In this document: positions 14,422-23,218 of the stretch, piece by piece
Numbering within the stretch: the first letter of the stretch is position 1
Layout of the letters: every line of letters starts with the position of its first letter
Source of the DNA: an uncultured Clostridia bacterium
GTDB taxonomy: Bacteria; Bacillota; Clostridia; Oscillospirales; Ruminococcaceae
Assembly (NCBI GenBank): GCA_947383835.1
Contig: CANDEV010000018.1
Span: forward strand, 1 to 53,686
Length of the DNA: 53,686 nucleotides
Direction: 5' to 3'
Position numbers and translations under genes: made by a program
Notes under the pieces: model-generated
Seen by the model: the letters and a program-made list of their open reading frames with translations, nothing else
What the model was told of the DNA's origin: nothing
Databases searched by the model: none

Positions 14422-14530
14422 CGCGTATCCGCCCCGCCCCCTTGAGGGGGCTTAATAAAGTTAAGAGTTGTAATCATTAACATTGGGGGTGTCTCTCGCA
14501 GCGGGGCGTTCCCCGCCTCTTGCCGACGTG
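14422..14530. repeat. GC-rich interspersed repeat, copy 1
   Basis: The CGCCCCCTTGAGGGGGCTTAATAAA start, about 35 AT-rich bases, GGGGGTGTC and a final AGCGGGGCGTTCCCCGC hairpin recur at 24719-24813 and, inverted, at 49509-49630. This copy lies just downstream of the DUF4340 gene. Confidence 0.55.
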
Positions 14531-14539
14531 CGTTTCCCG

Positions 14540-16000
14540 CTACCAAGTAGCAATTATTTTTTCGCCGTTTTTGAAAAGCTCCAGATTGCTCATAAGTCTG
14601 TCAACGTAGGCGGCGGCGCACTTGTATGTTGTCTTGCCGTTGAGTCTGATTATTGCCTTGCGGCTGTCCGAGGGGATAAACTCTATCAAGTCCTCGCCGC
14701 GGCTCGTTGTTATTTTTATGGAAACGGTCGGCTCGGCGTCTGTTTCCTCAAAATAAAGCTCGTCGCTGGGCACTTTCAGCAGGAATTGATACAGGTTCTT
14801 GAACTCGTCCGTATCCGCGTCATTGCCGTCAAGCTTTACCGCGAAATCGTCCGCGCTGCTGCCTGTCATGGTGAAGCTCATGCTTGCTTCGCCGCTGATG
14901 TCAATGGACTGTACATCATAAATATAATTTGATGTGATCATGGTGGTGGTGATGTCAAGCGGCTCGACAGTCAGCCATGGAAGGCTGCTCTCGTCAAAAA
15001 TGTAAATGATCGCCGCGCCGTCGGCATAAACGTAACGACCCAGCTTTTTGCCCTCCTCGTCGAAGCACTCGCTGCCTATAGTTATGCGTATGTTGTCGCC
15101 GCCGTTTATTTCAAACAGCACCTCCGCAGCAGGGGCGGTGATACCGCAGGCTGCAAAGTCCTCCTCATTGGGATTTAAAATGCCGAAATCCGAAGCCGTC
15201 AGCCCGAAAATACCGCTTGTGACCGTCGAGGAAGTCTCGGGGTTAAGCTCGCGGAAAACAGGTGAGGTAATAACATAGCTTGACGAATTTGCTATCATAA
15301 TACTGTCATCGTCAAGGCGGACGTCGTACTCAATAACAAAATCGTAATCAAGGTCGGGACGCTTGATAGTCATTTTGTTTATGCGCGTATAATCGGTAGT
15401 ATCGTTTTCGTCAGCGGCAGACCGCGCTGTGTAGATCACCTTATTCAGGACGTAATACTCGTTTTCCAAAAAGCAGTTCAGCCTTGAATTTAAAATGGTA
15501 TATACCTTTGGATCGCCCTCAGCCATTGCATAGTGCATAGTACCGCTTGGCGTAAGGTTGCCTATAAGCAGCTTTTTCACGGTGTTGCCGCTGTCTGAAA
15601 ATGTTGCTGTGACCGTAGATAAAGGCTTGTCCAAGCCGTAAATGGAGAGGTCCTCCGCGTTTTCAACAACAGTCTGCTGCGCGGTAACGCTTGCCGCGTT
15701 TTCAAGCAGAGTACCCATATTGCCGCTGCTCATGGGCAGATTGGCAAGCTCAACAATAGTCCATACAGCATCGTCGCCGTCACCTGCCCTAACAACCTCA
15801 TATGTGCCGTGTTCGTTGGAAATTTCCAGCTTGGAGATATCGTGAGGATTCTTGTCGTAAACAAGGGACGTCTGAACAGCGCCCTCTGTTTCAGTTTCGG
15901 CTTCCTCCGGGGGAGCGGTGAGCTTGAGCACAATAAGAAGTCCGACCAAAATTACCGCAATAACGCCGAAAATTATAATATGCTTTATATTTTTTTTCAT
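14540..16000 (-). CDS. DUF4340 protein of a gliding-type ABC exporter operon
   Basis: The 486-aa protein has one N-terminal membrane anchor (residues 7-27, IIIFGVIAVILVGLLIVL). After a short acidic linker there is a large extracytoplasmic region of repeated beta-rich units (ISKLEISNEHGTYEVVRAGD, VWTIVELANLP, TVTATFSDSGNTVKKLLIGN). DUF4340 proteins are regularly encoded after GldG-like proteins, and here the gene starts at the GldG-like stop. It is probably the outward-facing partner of the exporter, perhaps contacting a substrate or the cell wall. The ATG at 16000 has AAGGAG upstream. Confidence 0.75.
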   Translation of the reverse strand: MKKNIKHIIIFGVIAVILVGLLIVLKLTAPPEEAETETEGAVQTSLVYDKNPHDISKLEISNEHGTYEVVRAGDGDDAVWTIVELANLPMSSGNMGTLLENAASVTAQQTVVENAEDLSIYGLDKPLSTVTATFSDSGNTVKKLLIGNLTPSGTMHYAMAEGDPKVYTILNSRLNCFLENEYYVLNKVIYTARSAADENDTTDYTRINKMTIKRPDLDYDFVIEYDVRLDDDSIMIANSSSYVITSPVFRELNPETSSTVTSGIFGLTASDFGILNPNEEDFAACGITAPAAEVLFEINGGDNIRITIGSECFDEEGKKLGRYVYADGAAIIYIFDESSLPWLTVEPLDITTTMITSNYIYDVQSIDISGEASMSFTMTGSSADDFAVKLDGNDADTDEFKNLYQFLLKVPSDELYFEETDAEPTVSIKITTSRGEDLIEFIPSDSRKAIIRLNGKTTYKCAAAYVDRLMSNLELFKNGEKIIATW

Positions 16001-17490
16001 TATTTATGTCTCCTTTTGAGCCATACAGCAATTCCCGCTGCCGCAACCAAAGCGGGGAGCACGAACATGAATATTATCCTAAGCACGTTTGCCTGCGCCG
16101 CGTTAGTCTCATAGGTCGGGCTTGAAAGATCCTTTGCAACGATGTAAAGACCGTTGTCCTTGCCAAAAATTTTGTTGACGATCGACACAAAGTAATCTCC
16201 GTTATTGTAATATGGCATACTTGTGAGAGTGCTGTCAAGAATATAATCACTGCCCAGCACAATAAGATTGGAGTAGGTCTGAACATTGTCTACAAAGGCA
16301 TACTTTCTCGCAAGAGCCATGACAGAGGCTGACTGCTCGGTAATTTCAGGCATTTCGTTTGTATCGGCAATATGCTCCATCATCTCGTTTGTCATGACAA
16401 ACGCTGTCTCGGAGGTGTTCAGCAGGGACATTGCGTCAATATTGCCGAAGTGGTCGAAAAGCACCTCCAACGGACGGGAGTTCGGTACAGCCACAGGACT
16501 TGTAATAGTTTCCTCTGGAATACCCGTTGTATAATCGTTGCTTTCAATATAAGTCTTTATATTGTATGGGCTTGAGGCGGAAACGCGGTTTTGGGCGTTA
16601 TTTTCGGCAATAAGACCGTCGCCGACCTTAATTCCCCATTCTTCCAAAAATGCGTTGATATTTGGGGTTTCATTCTGGCTTATACTTGCTGTATAAATCA
16701 TGTTTTTGCCGTAATTTCCGCCGTTTTCCATAAAATCGTAAAGCTGCGCGATAAGCTCCTCGGAGAAATCATTCAGCGGCGAGTTGATAACAATAAGGTC
16801 GGCGTCCATGGGGATATCCTCCGTGAGAGGATCCACCGTAAGAACGTCAAAGCCGTTCGTTTCAAGCATATCGGTAATGTTTGCCCCGCTCGTGCTCTGG
16901 CTTGTAACATTCAGATAAACCGCCGTTTTGGGGTCGGGGTCTGTAACGTACATAAGAGCCGAGGTAATCACCTGCTCTGCCTTTGAGGAAACGATTGTAG
17001 TGGCATAGTAGTTGTAGTCAAATTCGGTGTTGAAAAGATCGTTCACCGAAACCACTCTTATCCTGTTGGAATCCTTGTTGAAAATAATTATGCTGTAATC
17101 GTTGATACTGCCGCTGTAGTACTGCTTGTACTTTTCAACATAGGTGGGATTCACCGTCATGTCCACGAAATTCACTTCAATTTTGGAGGAATTCTGAGCG
17201 TACTTTTTCAGCACCTCGTATGCCTGACGGTAGTAGATATTCTCGGTAGTCTCAAAGAAAAGCTCGTCCACCGTGGTGCATATCTCAACGTTTTCATTAA
17301 GCTTTGCAAGATAGTCGGTGGTATCTTCGCTTATTTCAAAGTTGTTGTTTGGGGTAAGGTCGAACTTCATGTCATAACGCTCCCCTAAAGAGGAAACGAT
17401 AACGTTCAGCAGCACTACCATTACAATTACGATAACGGTTATGACAGTAGCGACTGTGCCGTATTTAAGCTTTTTTGTATTTATCTTCAT
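16000..17490 (-). CDS. GldG-like ABC exporter auxiliary protein
   Basis: The start is the ATG at 17490 (MKINTKKLKYGTV), with GGAGG upstream; a longer TTG frame overlaps the permease gene. The 496-aa product has a membrane segment near residues 13-35 and a second at the end (IIFMFVLPALVAAAGIAVWL). Between them lies a large extracytoplasmic GldG/ABC-associated domain, including ADLIVINSPLNDFSEELIAQ. GldG-type proteins pair with a GldF-type permease and GldA-type ATPase. In Bacteroidetes they serve gliding, but in Firmicutes the substrate is unknown. Confidence 0.78.
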   Translation of the reverse strand: MKINTKKLKYGTVATVITVIVIVMVVLLNVIVSSLGERYDMKFDLTPNNNFEISEDTTDYLAKLNENVEICTTVDELFFETTENIYYRQAYEVLKKYAQNSSKIEVNFVDMTVNPTYVEKYKQYYSGSINDYSIIIFNKDSNRIRVVSVNDLFNTEFDYNYYATTIVSSKAEQVITSALMYVTDPDPKTAVYLNVTSQSTSGANITDMLETNGFDVLTVDPLTEDIPMDADLIVINSPLNDFSEELIAQLYDFMENGGNYGKNMIYTASISQNETPNINAFLEEWGIKVGDGLIAENNAQNRVSASSPYNIKTYIESNDYTTGIPEETITSPVAVPNSRPLEVLFDHFGNIDAMSLLNTSETAFVMTNEMMEHIADTNEMPEITEQSASVMALARKYAFVDNVQTYSNLIVLGSDYILDSTLTSMPYYNNGDYFVSIVNKIFGKDNGLYIVAKDLSSPTYETNAAQANVLRIIFMFVLPALVAAAGIAVWLKRRHK

Positions 17491-17507
17491 TTCCAAGCAC
17501 CTCCGAA

Positions 17508-18215
17508 TCAAGACCAGCGGCGCTTTTCAAGTGCGCGTACGGTTAAAAAGTTGAATATGAAAATTGCGCTGAGGAAGAAAATAAGGCTGGGGATACTGAA
17601 TATTCCCGTGGAAAATTCATAGTATCTTGTGTAGAAGCCCAAGGAGGACATTACCGTTTTGAGCCATTCCACCTGAATGTTCCCCGCGAAAACGTCTATC
17701 ATATAGAAAAGCATGATGATGATAAAGCTGACAATTGCCGCAACGACCTGATTTTCCGTCATTGCGGAAACAAAAATGCCTATTGAGATAAAGCTTGCGC
17801 CCAAAAGCAGGAGAGCGACAAAGTTGCCGATGACCGTCGCCCACGCAACGGAGCCTGCCAAAGCAACAAGAGTTATAACGTACAGAACGTAGATTGCCAT
17901 AGCGCAAAGGAATATGCACACCGCCGCAAAAAATTTTCCCATAACAATAGAAAAAAGATTTACGGGAGCGGTCAAAAGACATTGGTCGGTTTTCTGCCGC
18001 TTTTCCTCGGTAAAAAGCCTCATGGTCAGAAGCGGCAGCAGTATCATAATGATAGTGAACGCGCTTGTGAACGAGGTGGACATATCGGTCGTGCCGTAAT
18101 AAAGGTTATAGCTGGCAAAAAATGTGGATGTATAAATGTAAAAAACTGCAATAAAAATATATGCGATAGGGGAGGTGAAATAAGCCTTCAGCTCCCGTCT
18201 GAAAATTGCGCCCAT
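17508..18215 (-). CDS. ABC-2 type permease (GldF-like)
   Basis: This 235-aa membrane protein has about six hydrophobic segments, beginning with FTSPIAYIFIAVFYIYTSTFF and including a long pair at 95-145. It starts MGAIFRRELKAYFTSP, the usual ABC-2 amphipathic start. The ATG overlaps the ATPase stop (TAATG), so the two are translated together. It should form the membrane channel with the ATPase at 18215-19282. Confidence 0.82.
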   Translation of the reverse strand: MGAIFRRELKAYFTSPIAYIFIAVFYIYTSTFFASYNLYYGTTDMSTSFTSAFTIIMILLPLLTMRLFTEEKRQKTDQCLLTAPVNLFSIVMGKFFAAVCIFLCAMAIYVLYVITLVALAGSVAWATVIGNFVALLLLGASFISIGIFVSAMTENQVVAAIVSFIIIMLFYMIDVFAGNIQVEWLKTVMSSLGFYTRYYEFSTGIFSIPSLIFFLSAIFIFNFLTVRALEKRRWS

Positions 18216-19282
18216 TATTCGTTATCCTCCTTAGACTCATCTTTTTCCGCAGTCTCCGTGACCTCGTCCCCGTCGGCTGTATCTTCTTTGTCAGAGGAAG
18301 CCGCTTCATCGGTTTTTGCGTCGGCTGCTTTTTTCGTTTTAATAACAACGTTGTCTCCCATTGTAATTTTAAGGAAGATGTCTTCAAGAGTCATTTCTGA
18401 GGTCTTAAGCCCCAGTATTACCCAGTTTCTCGCCGCAACTCTCTTGAAAAGCTCGCGGCGGATATCAACGTCCTCTCTGGACTCTATCTCATAATCAAAA
18501 ATTCCCTTTTCACGCTCCATGTCCGCAACAACACTTATTACTCCGTTGATGCCCTTTATCATCTTGAGGACTTCCTCACGGGGACCGTCTATCCTTGCGA
18601 TTATCTTGTGGTCGGTGGAGATGTTTTTTGTGAGGTTTTCAGTAGTGTCGTCTGCGGCAATTTTTCCGCCGTTGATAATGATTATCCTGTCGCATACCGC
18701 CTGTATCTCAGGCAGAATGTGGGAGGACAGAATTACCGTGTGCTTCTTTCCAAGCTTTTTGATAAGAGTGCGTATCTCAATTATCTGCTTAGGGTCGAGA
18801 CCGACGGTAGGCTCGTCCAGAATAAGGATAGGAGGGTTGCCTATAAGCGCCTGTGCAAGTCCCACACGCTGCTTGTAGCCCTTTGAAAGATTGCGGATTA
18901 TGCGGTTATAAACATCGTTTATCATGACAAGGCTGCAAACGTCCTCCAAATGGGACTTTCTCGGCAGCTTGCACTTTTTAAGATCGTATATGAAATTGAG
19001 GTAATCCTTGACGGTCATGTCGAGATAAAGCGGCGGGATCTCGGGCAGATAGCCTATGTTTTTCTTTGCCGCGATAGGGTCGTCAAGAATATCAATACCG
19101 TTTATAAGGGCTTTTCCCGATGTCGAGGAGATATACCCCGTCAGCATATTCATCGTTGTGGATTTACCTGCGCCGTTCGGTCCCAAAAAGCCTAATATCT
19201 CCCCGTCCTGAATAGTAAAGGAAAGATCGTCAACAGCTTTTTTTGATCCGTACTGCTTGGTAAGGTTCTGAACTTCTATCAT
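18215..19282 (-). CDS. ABC transporter ATP-binding protein (GldA-like)
   Basis: I start it at the ATG 19282 (MIEVQNLTKQYG), with AGGTGG eight bases upstream; the longer frame begins inside that site. The 355-aa protein has Walker A (GPNGAGKST), signature LSKGYKQR, Walker B (ILILDEPTVGLDPKQ) and the H-loop SSHIL. After about residue 225 comes a regulatory region of roughly 80 residues, then a 45-residue Lys/Asp/Glu-rich tail that is probably disordered. First gene of the four-gene exporter operon. Confidence 0.9.
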   Translation of the reverse strand: MIEVQNLTKQYGSKKAVDDLSFTIQDGEILGFLGPNGAGKSTTMNMLTGYISSTSGKALINGIDILDDPIAAKKNIGYLPEIPPLYLDMTVKDYLNFIYDLKKCKLPRKSHLEDVCSLVMINDVYNRIIRNLSKGYKQRVGLAQALIGNPPILILDEPTVGLDPKQIIEIRTLIKKLGKKHTVILSSHILPEIQAVCDRIIIINGGKIAADDTTENLTKNISTDHKIIARIDGPREEVLKMIKGINGVISVVADMEREKGIFDYEIESREDVDIRRELFKRVAARNWVILGLKTSEMTLEDIFLKITMGDNVVIKTKKAADAKTDEAASSDKEDTADGDEVTETAEKDESKEDNE

Positions 19283-19367
19283 GTAATAAACCACCTTTTC
19301 GGATTTAAAAATTTTACCGTACCATATTTTATCAGTTTAATGTGTACATCATGTGATAAAGCAATAA

Positions 19368-19395
19368 AATTGCTGTAATTAAAATAACCGCAATT
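19368..19395 (-). terminator. Weak hairpin after gltX
   Basis: AATTGC/GCAATT arms with partly paired interior overlap the gltX stop codon and are followed on the - strand by TTATTGCTTT. It may partly separate gltX from the exporter operon downstream. Confidence 0.35.
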
Positions 19396-20854
19396 AAGAA
19401 AGCTGCTCCAAAGCCTTTTTGATACGTGCGGCAGAGTCTGTTTTTCCCAAAATCGCCGCAAGCTCGATACCTCCGCCGGGAGTCATAGCCTTGCCCGAAA
19501 GCGCGGCGCGCATTGGGAGCAGTATCCAGCCGTTCTTAACGCCAAGCCTTTCTATCTCAGCAAAAACAGCGGCGTGAATATTTTCCTCCGTCCAATCGGA
19601 CTCGTTGATTCCTTCCAGTATGGGCAGCACAGCCTGAAGCGCGGGAAGAGCTGTCTCCGCATTGGTTTTCATCTTCTTGTTGAAGAACAGATCGTTGCTG
19701 TACTCGCGAAGCTCGTCGATAAAGTCCACCTTTTCGGGAATGTCCGAGAGCAACTCGGTACGTGGCTGCAATACCTTTACAAGCACATCAAGGTCTATGT
19801 CCTCACGCTTGCAGGTCTGCCTGATATAGGGGAGAGCAAGCTCCTTAAATTCTTCATGGGAAATTCTGCGGAGCCATTCCGCGTTTATCGCCGTCATTTT
19901 TACAGGGTCGAAAATTGCGGGGGACTTGGAAATTCCGCTGATGTCAAACTCCTCTACAAGCTCGTCGAGAGAGAAAATTTCCTGCTCGCCCTTGGGCGCC
20001 CAGCCTAAAAGCACGATATAGTTCAGTATGGCGGGAATGTAGTATCCCTTTTCAACAAATTCGCCGAAATATGCGTCTCCGTCACGCTTTGAAAGCTTGT
20101 GTGTCGCATCCCTCATGATATGATTAACATGGATATATGTGGGAATTTCCCAGCCGAAAGCCTCGTACAGAAGATTGTACTTAGCCGCGGAGGAAAGATA
20201 CTCGTTGCCGCGGACAACGTGAGTAATTCCCATTAAATGGTCGTCCACAACATTTGCGAAATTGTATGTGGGCATACCGTCCGCCTTGAGCAAGATCTGG
20301 TCGTCAAGGTCGGCGTTCGGTACGGTTATGTCGCCGTAAAGCTCGTCGTGGAAAGTAGTAGTACCCTCCAAAGGCACTTTCTGACGGATAACATAAGGCG
20401 TACCCTCGGCAAGAAGCCTGTCCACCTCGTCCTTAGGCAGGTCGCGGCAGTGACGGTCGTATGTTGGCGTAATGCCCTTAGCCTGCTGCTCCTCGTGGAC
20501 TTTGTCCATGCGCTCCTTTGTGCAGAAGCAGTAGTATGCGTGACTCGTCTCCACAAGCTTTTCGGCGTACTCCTTGAAGATACCCATGCGCTCTGACTGA
20601 ACGTAGGGACCAACGGGACCGCCTATGTCGGGACCCTCGTCCCAGTTAAGCCCGCAGGAACGGAGCGTGTCATAAATGACCTCCGTCGCGCCCTCAACGT
20701 AACGACCCTGATCGGTGTCCTCAATGCGGAGAATAAACTTTCCGCCGTATTTTTTCGCAATAATATAGGTGTACAGCGCAGTCCTCAGGTTGCCTATGTG
20801 CATAAATCCCGTGGGACTGGGCGCAAACCGTGTTCTGATATTTTCCGTGTTCAT
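19394..20854 (-). CDS. gltX: Glutamyl-tRNA synthetase
   Basis: The enzyme charges tRNA-Glu with glutamate. The start is the ATG at 20854 (MNTENIRTRFAPSPTG), preceded by AGGAGG. The class I signatures are clear: HIGN at residues 19-22 in PTGFMHIGNLRTALYTY, and KLSKRDG around residue 250. The 486-aa length and the C-terminal anticodon-binding region match bacterial GltX. Clostridia often use a single non-discriminating enzyme together with GatCAB, but the sequence alone does not show this here. A large inverted repeat (20913-20986) precedes the gene. Confidence 0.97.
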   Translation of the reverse strand: MNTENIRTRFAPSPTGFMHIGNLRTALYTYIIAKKYGGKFILRIEDTDQGRYVEGATEVIYDTLRSCGLNWDEGPDIGGPVGPYVQSERMGIFKEYAEKLVETSHAYYCFCTKERMDKVHEEQQAKGITPTYDRHCRDLPKDEVDRLLAEGTPYVIRQKVPLEGTTTFHDELYGDITVPNADLDDQILLKADGMPTYNFANVVDDHLMGITHVVRGNEYLSSAAKYNLLYEAFGWEIPTYIHVNHIMRDATHKLSKRDGDAYFGEFVEKGYYIPAILNYIVLLGWAPKGEQEIFSLDELVEEFDISGISKSPAIFDPVKMTAINAEWLRRISHEEFKELALPYIRQTCKREDIDLDVLVKVLQPRTELLSDIPEKVDFIDELREYSNDLFFNKKMKTNAETALPALQAVLPILEGINESDWTEENIHAAVFAEIERLGVKNGWILLPMRAALSGKAMTPGGGIELAAILGKTDSAARIKKALEQLS

Positions 20855-20912
20855 TTTAAGTCCTCCTAATTTTATACTATTGCAATCCAACAATAAATGA
20901 AATGCATATTTT

Positions 20913-20986
20913 TGTAGGGCGGGGGCTCTGCTCCCGCCTTTTAACAGAACCGTTTCCATTAGGCGGGAGCAAGCCCCCGCCCTACA
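20913..20986. repeat. Large GC-rich inverted repeat upstream of gltX
   Basis: Arms of 26-27 bases (TGTAGGGCGGGGGCT at the outer end, GCTCCCGCCT at the inner end) differ by one inserted base and flank a 21-base loop. The core GCGGGAGC recurs in the repeat at 29159-29250. It resembles a REP-like or transcript-end element and lies between gltX and the DUF3781 gene. Confidence 0.6.
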
Positions 20987-21001
20987 GAGTTTGGTATCGT
21001 T

Positions 21002-21259
21002 TTATTTAATTGCTATAGTATTATGTGCGGTAATAATTGTATAGCTGTGGGAGTTGACGGTTATTTTTACGCCGTCTTTTTCACAGTACCAATTCTTGCC
21101 GTTTTTGTAAATGCCGCAATTTCTATCAAGTATTATTTTTCTGCAAACCTCCACAGGGTCGGCGTTTTCAAGACCGAGGTTTTTTATTATCCTTTCCGCG
21201 CCCATTTCGGTGGTATGCAGCCTGTCGATATTTTGCAGCAGCAAATTTTTATCTTCCAT
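21002..21259 (-). CDS. DUF3781 family protein
   Basis: The start is taken as the ATG at 21259, two bases after the ribF stop. An ATG at 21277 would overlap ribF. The 85-aa product carries the family pattern: LLQNIDRLHTTEMGAERIIKNLGL, then a CRKIILD stretch, KNWYCEKDGVKITVNSHSYT and IITAH. The function of this family is not known. It is the last gene of the rimP-ribF operon. Confidence 0.72.
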   Translation of the reverse strand: MEDKNLLLQNIDRLHTTEMGAERIIKNLGLENADPVEVCRKIILDRNCGIYKNGKNWYCEKDGVKITVNSHSYTIITAHNTIAIK

Positions 21260-21261
21260 AA

Positions 21262-22221
21262 TTAATTTTCCGCGCATTGGTCTCTCACGCTTTTGTACTT
21301 TATGTCGGGAATATCCAAAACAGCCTGTGTGTCACGAGCTATCTGTTCTTTAAGCCCGGCAACGTCTGAAAATTTCATCTCGGGACGTATAAAGCTTATA
21401 AGGGAAATTTTAGCGGTCTCCCCGTAAAGGTCGCTTCCGTCAAAGCCGATTATGTATGTCTCCGCAAGAGGAGCGTCGCTGCCGACAGTAGGCTTTATCC
21501 CAATGTTGGTAACGCTTTTGTAAATCTTGCCCAGCACCTCTGTTTTGGAAGCGTACACGCCGAATTTCGGCATGACCTGCCGCTTCGGGAGGTATTGATT
21601 TATGGTGGGGAAATTAAGCGTTCTGCCAAGCTGTCTGCCGTAGGCTATCGGTAGCTTCATAGTAAAATGGCTGCCTAAAAGCAGATTTGCCGTCTCAATT
21701 TCTCCGCCTCGTATAAGCTCGCGTATCATGGTTGAGGAAATTCGCACTCCCTGACGTTCGCGGACGGGCGGAACAACATACAGCCTAATGCCGTGCTTTC
21801 GGCAAAGCTTGTCAAGCTCCTCAACGCCGCATTTCGCCTGCTTGCCGAAGCGGAAGTCCTCGCCGCAGGTCACGAATTTCGCGCTAAGCTTGTCACAGAG
21901 AACAAGCTCAACAAATTCCTCACCGGTAAGATCCTTGAAATTCATAAAATCCGGGGAATAAATGTACCTTACACCAAGATTTTCGATAAGCTCGAATTTC
22001 ATTTCACGGGACAAAATGCACTCCACACCGCCGTTTCCCTTTGAAGTGACGCTCTGTGTGTCAAAGGTAAAAACGGCAGGCTCTATCCCGGGATTATTTT
22101 CCGCAATATCCGTAGCATATCTTATAACCGTTTTGTGACCGTAGTGCAGTCCGTCAAAAAGTCCCATTGCAACTGCGGTGCTGCTTTTCGGCACGTCGTT
22201 TGTTCCGGTCAGATCAACCAT
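21262..22221 (-). CDS. ribF: Bifunctional riboflavin kinase / FAD synthetase
   Basis: It makes FMN and then FAD from riboflavin. The start is the ATG at 22221 (MVDLTGTNDVPKSSTAVAMG), with AGGAAAGG upstream. The 319-aa protein has an N-terminal nucleotidyltransferase domain with GLFDGLHYGHK (residues 20-30) and ISSTMIRELI. The C-terminal riboflavin kinase domain has GRQLGRTLNFPTINQ and later PTVGSDAPLAETYIIGFD. Directly downstream of truB, as in many Firmicutes. Confidence 0.95.
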   Translation of the reverse strand: MVDLTGTNDVPKSSTAVAMGLFDGLHYGHKTVIRYATDIAENNPGIEPAVFTFDTQSVTSKGNGGVECILSREMKFELIENLGVRYIYSPDFMNFKDLTGEEFVELVLCDKLSAKFVTCGEDFRFGKQAKCGVEELDKLCRKHGIRLYVVPPVRERQGVRISSTMIRELIRGGEIETANLLLGSHFTMKLPIAYGRQLGRTLNFPTINQYLPKRQVMPKFGVYASKTEVLGKIYKSVTNIGIKPTVGSDAPLAETYIIGFDGSDLYGETAKISLISFIRPEMKFSDVAGLKEQIARDTQAVLDIPDIKYKSVRDQCAEN

Positions 22222-22303
22222 TTCCGCGCTTCCTTTCCTATCAGAGATTAGAGTTTTTGAGGCAAGAGGCAAGAAGTTTTCCGCTTTCAGCAGAATTATT
22301 TCG

Positions 22304-23218
22304 TTATTGACAGAAGTTTTTGTGTACTCTTAAAATGCCGTTTTCACGGTCGGGGAGGGCAGTGCCTATAAAACCGCTTTCGCCGTATACCTTGATTGGA
22401 GAACCCTCTCCCGATATTTTTATTTTTTCAAGAGAAAGTTTAACGCCGTTTCGGTACATTCTCTCCTGCACAGGGGAGAGCCGAACCGAGGGGAGTCCCT
22501 CAAAAACGCTTTCAATTGGTCTTGATGCAGATGAAAAATCTCCGTCTCCGTTTGCAATAGCCTGCAATTGCTCCAAGGTCACGCAGTCCGCAAGGGTAAA
22601 GCCGCAAGCCGCAGTCCGCACAAGAGAAGTCATAATGCCGCCGCAGCCCAAAGCCTCGCCTATATCATTGATAAGCGTCCTGATATAAGTACCCTTTGAG
22701 CAGGATATTTTTAAAGTGCCGCTTTGTGCGGACTCGTCAAATTCTGTAATTTCAAGGCAGTAAACCGTTATCGGGCGCGCCTCCCGTTCAACCTCTATAC
22801 CCTTTCGTGCAAGGTCGTAAAGCCGCTTTCCGCCCACCGATACCGCCGAGTACATAGGCGGTACCTGCATGATCTCTCCGCGAAAGCTTTCAAGCGTATT
22901 TTTTATCTGCTCCGACGTAACGTTTGCGGGACGCTCTTTTGTGACCGTTCCGGTAACGTCCTGAGTGTCAGTGGTAATTCCAAGGCGGAAACCCGCCTCA
23001 TATGTCTTGTCGTGGTCGGGAAGTATGTCGCAGGCTTTTGTGGCGCGTCCAGCAAAAACGGGAAGGACTCCCGTCGCCATTGGGTCGAGAGTACCCGCGT
23101 GACCCAAACGCTTCATTTTAAGTATGCCTCTCATTTTGGCAATTACATCAAAGCTTGTGAAGCCCTGCGGCTTGTTTACACAGATTATCCCGCAAAGCTC
23201 GTTATTTACGCCAGCCAT
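22304..23218 (-). CDS. truB: tRNA pseudouridine-55 synthase
   Basis: The enzyme makes pseudouridine 55 in the T-loop of tRNAs. The catalytic motif GHAGTLDPMATG has Asp45. The N-terminus GIICVNKPQGFTSFDVI and the later SCSKGTYIRTLINDIG are family signatures. The 304-residue length is typical, with a PUA-like C-terminal part. It overlaps the end of nrnA by 13 bases, so translation is likely coupled. Confidence 0.96.
   Translation of the reverse strand: MAGVNNELCGIICVNKPQGFTSFDVIAKMRGILKMKRLGHAGTLDPMATGVLPVFAGRATKACDILPDHDKTYEAGFRLGITTDTQDVTGTVTKERPANVTSEQIKNTLESFRGEIMQVPPMYSAVSVGGKRLYDLARKGIEVEREARPITVYCLEITEFDESAQSGTLKISCSKGTYIRTLINDIGEALGCGGIMTSLVRTAACGFTLADCVTLEQLQAIANGDGDFSSASRPIESVFEGLPSVRLSPVQERMYRNGVKLSLEKIKISGEGSPIKVYGESGFIGTALPDRENGILRVHKNFCQ

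Noticed and set aside
19395..19460. Small leftward frame between gltX and the exporter
   Set aside because: Overlaps gltX in another frame and lacks a ribosome site.
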